DNA of 64,000 nt from Sipunculus nudus (taxonomy: Eukaryota; Annelida; Sipuncula; Golfingiida; Sipunculidae): the NCBI GenBank assembly GCA_026874595.1, contig CM049315.1, forward strand, positions 64,103,389-64,167,388, given 5' to 3'. A program made the position numbers and the translations under genes. Shown here in pieces: positions 61,001-64,000 of this stretch (position 1 is the stretch's first letter; each line of letters starts with the position of its first letter). Under the pieces are notes generated by a model. That model ran no database searches, had not been told where the DNA came from, and worked only from the letters and a program-made list of their open reading frames with translations.

Positions 61001-62079
61001 GTTAGAAACGTCTTTTACGCCGAAATCAGCTCGGTTTTTTCGTAATACAAGATCGTGATTTGTGCAGAAACGGCTAATTTAAACTGCGATAGAAGCGTTT
61101 TAATAGCTTCATTAGGCCATTTAGAAATTGGTAAAAACGTCGCTCTTGCTGAAATCAGATCGGTTTTCGCGTAATACAACATCGTGTTGTGCAAAATAGA
61201 ACATTAAAATTCCAAAAGAAGCAATTCAGAAGCTCCATTAGGCCATTTAGAACCGGGTACAAACATGGATCTCGCCGAAATCAGCTCGGTTTTTGCGTAA
61301 TATAAGATCGTGTTTTGTGCAAAATGGCCGATTTAAACTGCAAAAGAAGCAATTCATAAGCTTCATTAGTCCATTTACAACCAGTTACAAAGGTCGTTTT
61401 TACCGAAATCAGCGCGATTTTCGCGTTACACATGATCGTGCGTTTTGCAAAGATGACCGATTTAAACTGCCAAAGAAACGTTTTAGAATCTTCATTAGTC
61501 TGTTTAGAACCAGTTACAAAGCTCGTTTTTGCCGAAATCAGCGCGATTTTCGCGTTATACAAGATCGTGCGTTGTAAATAAATGGCCGATTTGAACTACG
61601 AAAGAAGCGTTTTAACAGCTTCATCAGGCCATTTAGAACCAGTAACGAACGTCGTTTTTCCCGAATCAGCTCGGTTTTCGCTTTATAAAAGATCGTGTGT
61701 TGTGCAATGATCACCGATTTAAACTGCGAAAGAAGCGTTTTAAAAGCTTCATCAGGCCATTAGGAACCAGTTAGAAACGTCGTTTTGCTGAAAACGAGAT
61801 CGTGTGTTGTGCAAAGATGACCGATTTAAACTGCAAAAGAAGCGTTTTAGAAACTTCATTAGGCCATTTAAAACCAGTTACAAATGTCGTTTTTTGCCGA
61901 AATCAGCTCGGTTTCTGCGTTTTAAAAGATCGTGTTTTGTGCAAAAATTGCCGAAATAAATTGCGGAAGGAGCAATTCAGAAGCTTCATTAGGCTATTTT
62001 TGACCTGTTCCAAACGTCGCTCGCCGGAATTAGCTCGGTTTTCGCGTAATACAAGATCGTGTTGTGCAAAATGGAAGAT
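58058..62079 (+). repeat. 4,171-bp-type higher-order unit, copy 3 (variant)
   Basis: It matches copy 2 at +4,171 up to about 61,045, then retains 397 bp (about three monomers, 61,047-61,444) that copies 1 and 2 lack. Between 62,041 and 62,080 it switches to the sequence seen at 47,922 (GAAGATGAAAATTGC), so it is truncated by the start of the next super-unit. Confidence 0.85.
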
Positions 62080-64000
62080 GAAAATTGCAAAAGAAGCAAT
62101 TCAGAAGCTTCATTGGGCCATTTAGAAGCAATTACAAAGTTCTTTTTGCCGAAATCAGCTCGGTTTTCGCGTAATACTAGACAGTGTCTTGTGCAAAGAT
62201 TACCGATTTAAACTGCGAAAGAAGTAATTCAGAAGCTTTATTAGGCCATTTAGAACCGGGTAAAAACATCGATCTCGCCGAAATCGGCTTGGTGTTTGCC
62301 TAATTTAGGATCATGTGTTGTGCAAAAATGGCAGATTTAAATTGCAAAAGAAGAAATTTAGAAACTTCATTAGGCCATTTAGAACCAGTTACAAACGTCG
62401 TTTTCGCCGAAATCAGCTCGGTTTTCGCGTAATACGAGATCGTGTGTTGTGCAAAAATGGAAGATTTAAATTGCAAAAGAAGCAATTCAGAAGCTTCATT
62501 AGGTCACTTAAAACCCGTTACAACCGTCGTTTTCGCCGAAATCAGCTCGGTTTTCGCGTAATACAAGATAGTGTTGAGCAAAGATCACCGATTTGAACCG
62601 CGAAAGAAGCGTTTCAGAAGCTTCATTAGGCCATTTAGAACCTGGAAAAAACATCGATCTCGCCGAAATCATCTTGGTTTTTGCCTTATTCAGGATTGTG
62701 TGTTGTGCAAAAACTGCAGATTTAAATTGCTAAAGAAGCTATTGAGAAGCTTCATTAGACCATTTAGAACCAGATACAAACGTCGTTTTTGCCGAAATCA
62801 GCTCGGGTTTTGCGTTATACAAGATCATGTGTTGGTCAAAAATGGCCAATTTAAATTGCTAAAGAAGCCTTTTAGAAGCTTCATTAGTCAATTTAGAACA
62901 AGTTACAAACGTCTTTTTTATCCGAAATCAGTTCGCTTTTTGTGTAATACAAGATCGTGTTTAGTGCGAAAATGGCCGATTTAAACTGCGAAGGAAGCGT
63001 TTAAGAAGCTGCAATCAGGCCATTAAGAATGCAAGATCGTGTTTTGTGCAAATATTGCAGATTTAAATTGCAAAAGAAGCGTTTTAGAAGCTTCATCAGG
63101 CCATTAAGAGCCAGTTAGCAACGTCATTTTTGCTGAAATCAGCTCGGTTTTCTTGTGTAATACAAAATCGTGTGTTGTGCAAAGATGACAGATTCAAACT
63201 GCTAAAGAAGCGTTTTAGAAGCTTCATCAGGCCATTAAGAACCGGTTAGAAACGTCGTTTTGGCTGAAATCAGCTCGATTTTTTTTTTGCGTAATACAAG
63301 ATCGTGTGTTATGCAAAGATGACCGATTTAAACTGCAAAAGAAGCGTTTTAGAAACTTCATTAGACCATTTAGAACCAGTTACAAATATAGTTTTTTGCC
63401 GAAATCAGCTCGGTTTCTGCGTTTTACAAGATCGTGTTTTGTGCAAAAATTGCCGATATAAATTGCGGAAATAGCAATTCAGAAGCTTCATTAGGCTATT
63501 TTTGACCTGTTCCAAACGTCGCTCGCCGGAATTAGCTCGGTTTTTGCGTAATACAAGATCGTGTTGTGCAAAATGGAAGATGATAATTGCAAAAGAAGCA
63601 ATTCAGAAGCTTCATTGGGCCATTTAGAAGCAATTACAAAGTTCTTTTTGCCGAAATCAGCTCGGTTTTCGCGTAATACTAGACAGTGTCTTGTGCAAAG
63701 ATTACCGATTTAAACTGCGAAAGAAGTAATTCAGAAGCTTTATTAGGCCATTTAGAACCGGGTAAAAACATCGATCTCGCCGAAATCAGCTTGGTGTTTG
63801 CCTAATTTAGGATCATGTGTTGTGCAAAAATGGCAGATTTAAATTGCAAAAGAAGAAATTTAGAAACTTCATTAGGCCATTTAGAACCAGTTACAAACGT
63901 CGTTTTCGCCGAAATCAGCTCGGTTTTCGCGTAATACGAGATCGTGTGTTGTGCAAAAATGGAAGATTTAAATTGCAAAAGAAGCAATTCAGAAGCTTCA
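62080..64000 (+). repeat. Start of next 14,158-bp super-unit (cut by window end)
   Basis: It repeats 47,922-49,842, including the truncated monomer (boxes at 62,978 and 63,060) and the beginning of the second 1,502-bp block. Only isolated substitutions are seen, for example ATATAG against ATATCG near 63,389. Confidence 0.85.

Larger units (their letters stand above)
47922..62079 (+). repeat. 14,158-bp super-unit (one complete copy)
   Basis: From 62,080 onward the sequence repeats 47,922 onward at a constant offset of 14,158 bp to the window end (48,142 with 62,300, 48,413 with 62,571, 49,644 with 63,802). The 62,571 copy also shares the AAGTTACAAACG form with 48,413, not the AAGTTGCAAACG form of the copies at 49,915, 54,086 and 58,257. 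The next copy is cut off at 64,000. Confidence 0.85.
41259..64000 (+). repeat. Satellite array C (forward monomers)
   Basis: About 22.7 kb (near 175 monomers) of the same basic monomer, but in higher-order combinations not seen in A or B, for example shortened monomers with GACCTGTTCC then CGCTCGCCGGAATTAGC, and GCCTAATTCAGGATCGTG types. Higher-order periods of 1,502, 4,171 and 14,158 bp are described separately. Open frames of up to 137 codons repeat with the period and are not supported as genes. The array runs off the right edge. Confidence 0.96.

Noticed and set aside
1-64000. Telomeric repeat, suggested by frequent ATTAGG
   Set aside because: ATTAGG occurs once per monomer inside CATTAGGCC and is never in short tandem runs.

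Overview
This window is a block of eukaryotic tandem-repeat (satellite) DNA. Apart from one inserted mobile element (10,058-12,194), almost all of the 64 kb consists of diverged copies of one monomer of about 129 bp, roughly 480 copies in all. Monomers are recognised by an ordered set of landmarks: GATTTAAACTGC, GAAGCTTC, GGCCATTTAGAACC, a CpG-rich stretch, CAGCTCGGTTTT, GCGTAATACAAGATCGTG, GTGCAAA. I find no gene I can support, and no tRNA, rRNA or CRISPR. The many short open frames exist because 129 bp is 43 codons, so open frames carry over from monomer to monomer on both strands. Higher-order repeats, CpG that is not depleted, a fold-back type transposon and a 68-bp AT microsatellite indicate a eukaryote. 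I would lean to an invertebrate, but the sequence alone does not settle this, and I do not recognise the satellite family.

Layout. Array A (1-15,665) has monomers in forward orientation and is interrupted at 10,058-12,194 by a fold-back element flanked by an 11-bp target duplication. Array B (15,666-41,258) is the same satellite population in reverse orientation. Array C (41,259-64,000) is forward again and built from different higher-order units. The two orientation switches are sharp.

Hierarchy. Array A holds a 12-monomer tandem (1,551 and 1,549 bp), a 5-monomer tandem (651 bp) and several displaced duplications. The core of array B is a 14-monomer unit of 1,806 bp in eight successive copies of three kinds (a, F, K) in the order a-F-K-F-K-a-F-K; the extra F-K is a 3,612-bp tandem duplication whose crossover can be placed within about 64 bp. 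The rest of B (31.1-41.3 kb) is a patchwork of displaced duplications. Array C has a roughly 32-monomer unit of 4,171 bp in tandem, and these sit inside a still larger period of 14,158 bp, one full copy of which is visible. Shared indels (a 259-bp dimer gain and a 397-bp loss) give the order in which the C units arose.

Interpretation. Nothing here works together as genes. The window records satellite turnover: unequal exchange, two inversion-type junctions, microhomology deletions and one transposon insertion. Such arrays are typical of centromeric, pericentromeric or other heterochromatic DNA, but no feature in the window proves a centromeric role. One 1.8-kb stretch (52.14-53.90 kb) carries a cluster of single-base indels that looks more like uncorrected sequence than biology.
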